From Paramuribaculum sp. (GTDB lineage Bacteria; Bacteroidota; Bacteroidia; Bacteroidales; Muribaculaceae): 27,207 nucleotides of DNA. Both the position numbers and the translations under genes were made by a program. The stretch covers positions 1 through 27,207 of the forward strand of contig JAIDQW010000525.1 of NCBI GenBank assembly GCA_029062075.1. Reading direction: 5' to 3'. Below, one piece after another: positions 25,501 through 27,207 of the stretch. Positions within the stretch are counted from its first letter, which is position 1, and every line of letters starts with the position of its first letter. Under the pieces are notes generated by a model, which did not search any database, had not been told where the DNA came from, and saw nothing but the letters and a program-made list of their open reading frames with translations.

Positions 25501-27207
25501 AGCTCAAACCAGAAATTGGTAGTATATAAAACCTGCTTATCCTCCAATACAATTTGCTTCGCAGGCACTGAAACCACCTCCGGCTGATTGATGGTTACCG
25601 GGAAACTTGCAACACCTGTTCCGCCGTCTGCTGCAACCGCTGTCAACCTGGCTGTTCCTGACTTCTTACAGAGAATTGTGAAATGATGCTGCGGCAGGTT
25701 ATCATCAGCTAAAGTTGCAATCTGGCTGGTAGGCACTACCTCTGCAATCTGCTTGTTGTCCGATTCCCAGACAACCTGCTTGTGCTCGGCATCACCGTTA
25801 TAGCTCAGGCGTATGGGCACCTGATCAGTTACATCCCCGGTGTAGCCGGTGCTATAATCATAGGTAGTATTGGTGCCAACATTCACCACACGGATATCGG
25901 TCACTTTACCTCCCGGCTCTGATACCACCAGTCTTACCGTCTTCTCCCTATAAACCTCTCCGTCTCTGACTCCGACATTGAGTTGGGTAGTTCCTGCCGA
26001 TTTAAGGAATATCGTTCCTTCATCCACATTAATGTCAATTTCGGGATGAGTTCCGGGATATGTGTTGTCGTCTTTTATATACAACGCAGTATATGAGGTA
26101 CCCTCGGGGAAGCAAACCGGACGGATTCTTAATGTCTCACCCACAATACCCTGAAGGGTGTAGATACCCGGATTTTCAATCTCATCCCACACTCCTCCAT
26201 AATCGGCTTCAAGAATGCAGCTTTCCATTCGCTGCACTACCTTTATATTGTAAGTACCATAAACATCCGGCATAATCGGGTCGGTGCTGCGCGCGGTTAT
26301 CACAGCCTCACCCGGTGCCACTCCGGTCACATCAGCAATCTTATCACTTACCGAAGTTACGGTTGCCACTTCCGGGTTCGAGCTTTCCCAAGTAACATTG
26401 TCAAAGGTTGCTGTAGCTCCTCCTTGTGTTCCTATAGTTGCCCTGAGCTTTTCAGTGGCATTGACTCTTAGTGTATGGTCAACCAATGCACCTGCATCAC
26501 TTACAGTGATTTTTTCAACGGGCACATAGCCGGCAGCGAGAGTTCCAACCTCTACCGTAACCTCCTCGGTGTGGTTTGTTATATCAAGAGTGGTGAAATA
26601 GAGTTTATAAGTGCCCGGCTTGTCAAAGCGCACTCGGGTAAGGTTCTCATAAACAACATTTCCCGCAGCAAGATCACCTCTCTTGTCACAGTCATATGAA
26701 TACCATACTGTTTTGAATTTTTTTGATTCAGTATTGCTGCCATGAGTGGCGTCAACTGTCCACAGAAAATTCTGATTGCCGTTGCTGTCTTTTTCTCGCG
26801 GATAACAATACACATAATTATTCTCACCCTCTCCGGGCGAAACGCGTTCAAATTTCACATCTGCCTGATAGCCCGCATAAGCTGTTACCGGATTATTGAG
26901 GAATTTGAAGCTGTAAGGTTTTATATTTTTATCTTGCCACGCAGCTTTGTATGTGCTGAGAAGCTTTTCCGGCACCCATATTTCTTCAGCCTCAACACTG
27001 CAGCCGGGAGCGATAGTCGGAGGTACAGGCGCACTGACAACGAGACGTTTGAGCCCGGTGATGGAGCAGCGGATCTCTTTCACCCCGCTACCCAGCTTCA
27101 GTTCCTTGAGTGCTGTGCAACCGTCAAAGGGCTCTTCCGGAATCACCTCCACCTTATCGCCGATAATCATTCTGGTCATGGCGGAGCACCCCTTGAAAAT
27201 ACCTTTA
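22515..27207 (-). CDS. Giant modular surface protein: BspA-type LRR and Ig-like (BIG2) repeats, N-terminus outside window
   Basis: At least 1,563 residues, open to the window edge: the frame reads KGIFKGCSAM upstream of the first ATG at 27179, so that ATG is internal. Counting from that Met: residues 1-80 are BspA-type LRR (FDGCTALKELKLG); 97-212 an uncharacterised beta domain; about 219-533 three Ig-like domains (WESSNPEVATV); about 636-792 a second LRR block (FSGCSKL, FDGCTSLKTIHVG); 805-916 a second copy of the beta domain; about 919-1483 six Ig-like domains, the last three near-regular repeats; and 1484-1554 a C-terminal sorting-like domain. Such proteins act in adhesion or matrix binding at the cell surface. 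No catalytic motif is visible. Ligand unknown. Confidence 0.9.
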   Translation of the reverse strand, partial: KGIFKGCSAMTRMIIGDKVEVIPEEPFDGCTALKELKLGSGVKEIRCSITGLKRLVVSAPVPPTIAPGCSVEAEEIWVPEKLLSTYKAAWQDKNIKPYSFKFLNNPVTAYAGYQADVKFERVSPGEGENNYVYCYPREKDSNGNQNFLWTVDATHGSNTESKKFKTVWYSYDCDKRGDLAAGNVVYENLTRVRFDKPGTYKLYFTTLDITNHTEEVTVEVGTLAAGYVPVEKITVSDAGALVDHTLRVNATEKLRATIGTQGGATATFDNVTWESSNPEVATVTSVSDKIADVTGVAPGEAVITARSTDPIMPDVYGTYNIKVVQRMESCILEADYGGVWDEIENPGIYTLQGIVGETLRIRPVCFPEGTSYTALYIKDDNTYPGTHPEIDINVDEGTIFLKSAGTTQLNVGVRDGEVYREKTVRLVVSEPGGKVTDIRVVNVGTNTTYDYSTGYTGDVTDQVPIRLSYNGDAEHKQVVWESDNKQIAEVVPTSQIATLADDNLPQHHFTILCKKSGTARLTAVAADGGTGVASFPVTINQPEVVSVPAKQIVLEDKQVLYTTNFWFELHKDGTAALVHPSAGTDNPLTENGIPSTPYNFDYPGEEYITTYRRMLWSPLMDSLQYANRDLYFTALKVPGEITVSGKKYEVTAVGDYAFAGSNVKCIHIPRTVKSIGDYAFKDAKNYVGFTDVTHYEVIHDGVESLGKGIFSGCSKLRNMRFGHGIVEIPEETFDGCTSLKTIHVGRNVEKINCSFNQPNLNSIAFSGHVPPVFAEGCSVQTINNNISTNVSSVDEYKAAFPEFNVSAPSVEITSVSRSKAYVGDEVMFKYNRISNGVCEFMEFYPAGVNAEGMAYGAFTHSGTTSSNDWLILKFDDLSAIYDATSISSASATFYITFAKTGLHKVYINPMQNPDLDPVVVEVVVVPGTPVKDIVINDPPLYMDIDEVRRINVKVLPENASDKSIRWVVTGDDGIVEINEKNEIKAKAIGSVVVRAVSTDTVGPTRVSPQFTVRVIQSVKEVVVKTGETVVPNTGIKGYVGDKINLNASFLPENCEYNTCSWSATPDAILKVEGEDKNAVLQLTGAGRGVLSVNVSQLTGLTALRRDIPVLALMPVNSIRVTKDGAEINPGEPIVGDIGSEYLLTATPNADADKKDLEWSISNPDIIDLISDGDKVRIVLKAIGTAYLRIKATDERNYEIVIPIGVKEPGEPDPEIPFEIKVDRIEIQPNSIAGYVGDRTILDANVYPANATNTSLLWESSNTAVASVSAAGLVTLLGEGEAVITCTAKDGSGVSVTCPVTVSVRQDIPKDIKVEMISIQKNNHEGYPGDELRLDVTVYPENATNPEIQWESSNPSVASVTNAGVVTLLSEGEAVITGRATDGSGVSVSCVVKVKAQPIIEQPKEIKVERITIDRETHEGYPDEEVTLVVTVYPENATNPAVLWESSNSEIASVTEGKITLIKEGSAVIKGSAADGSGVSVTCSVKVKARPSGIDGVKADNKVTVEQSQLTVSGLNNGDIVSLYSISGAIVATERCNGDSVTFTLRNHGIYIIVTPSGSFKVRF
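22518..22730 (-). other. Probable C-terminal sorting (T9SS type A-like) domain of the surface protein
   Basis: The last 71 residues read as a compact beta domain: VTVEQSQLTVSGL, then IVSLYSISGAIVA, then the terminal HGIYIIVTPSGSFKVRF. The pattern of a VSLYSxxG strand, a GIYIIV strand and a K-V end resembles type IX secretion C-terminal signals that direct proteins to the outer surface. The match is by eye and moderate. Confidence 0.6.
22731..23555 (-). repeat. Three tandem Ig-like (BIG2) repeats of 89-94 residues
   Basis: Units at 23280-23555, 22998-23279 and 22731-22997 each run from (E/D)IKV(D/E)xIxI through GYxxDE, VYPxNATN, WESSN, AxVxx, EGxAVI and DGSGVSVxC to a short linker. They align almost without gaps, but third-base differences are frequent, so they are not a fresh duplication. 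Confidence 0.9.
24432..24767 (-). repeat. Second copy of an uncharacterised beta domain in the surface protein
   Basis: Residues 805-916 of the visible protein. It opens with AYVGDEVMFKYNRIS, has an aromatic FMEFYPAG segment and closes with FAKTGLHKVYINP...VVVEVVV. It aligns in order and spacing with the copy at 26544-26891 (AYAGYQADVKFERVS, YVYCYPRE, FDKPGTYKLYF...VTVEV). Both follow an LRR block and precede Ig-like domains. Confidence 0.7.
26544..26891 (-). repeat. First copy of the uncharacterised beta domain in the surface protein
   Basis: Residues 97-212 of the visible protein. The ending DKPGTYKLYFTTLD resembles the last strands of PKD/Ig-type folds, but the first half matches no family I recognise. 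See the second copy at 24432-24767. Confidence 0.7.

Noticed and set aside
1..27207. tRNA genes, rRNA, CRISPR arrays, insertion sequences, prophage or toxin-antitoxin genes
   Set aside because: All gaps are 125 bases or shorter and show no cloverleaf, spaced direct repeats or transposase-like frames. Every sizeable convincing frame has a housekeeping or envelope assignment.

Overview
The window reads as chromosomal DNA of a gut-type Bacteroidota, order Bacteroidales. A Muribaculaceae-like genome is plausible, but family level cannot be settled from sequence reading alone. The supporting signs are Bacteroides-type promoter boxes (TAnnTTTG, once with TTTG 19 bases upstream) before several transcription units, a lysS-gpsA-pgi cluster, a LysRS with an extra C-terminal domain, a two-gene 2-oxoacid:ferredoxin oxidoreductase, and a giant BspA-type leucine-rich/Ig-like surface protein. 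Coding density is very high. Every gene except the partial ribF at the left edge lies on the minus strand. No RNA genes, CRISPR arrays, insertion sequences or prophage genes were seen, and no gap between genes exceeds about 125 bases.

Layout from left to right (minus-strand units are transcribed right to left). (1) 1-395: 3' end of ribF on the plus strand, overlapping tail to tail with an RNA methyltransferase gene. (2) 363-2628: yqeY-like gene, serS and the SpoU/TrmH-family methyltransferase, a tight translation/RNA operon. (3) 2754-3620: OmpA-family lipoprotein with its own terminator. (4) 3688-6554: korA-korB, overlapping as TAATG. (5) 6655-13424: a TPR protein, an outer-membrane beta-barrel protein, a DPM1-like glycosyltransferase and dihydroorotase. 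(6) 13533-17703: lysS-gpsA-pgi. (7) 17822-22429: GH20 beta-N-acetylhexosaminidase, an HD-domain protein, nicotinamidase (pncA) and nicotinate phosphoribosyltransferase (pncB), all overlapping. (8) 22515-27207: the C-terminal 1,500-plus residues of a modular surface protein whose start lies outside the window.

Most of the window is housekeeping. The parts most worth attention are the modular surface protein and the GH20-HD-pncA-pncB operon. The surface protein contains a duplicated [LRR + uncharacterised beta domain + Ig-like] super-module, three tandem Ig-like repeats and a probable C-terminal sorting domain. In the operon, an exported amino-sugar hydrolase is translationally chained to a cytoplasmic NAD-salvage pathway and an uncharacterised HD hydrolase. 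I saw no complete defence, mobile or biosynthetic system of a clearly new kind.
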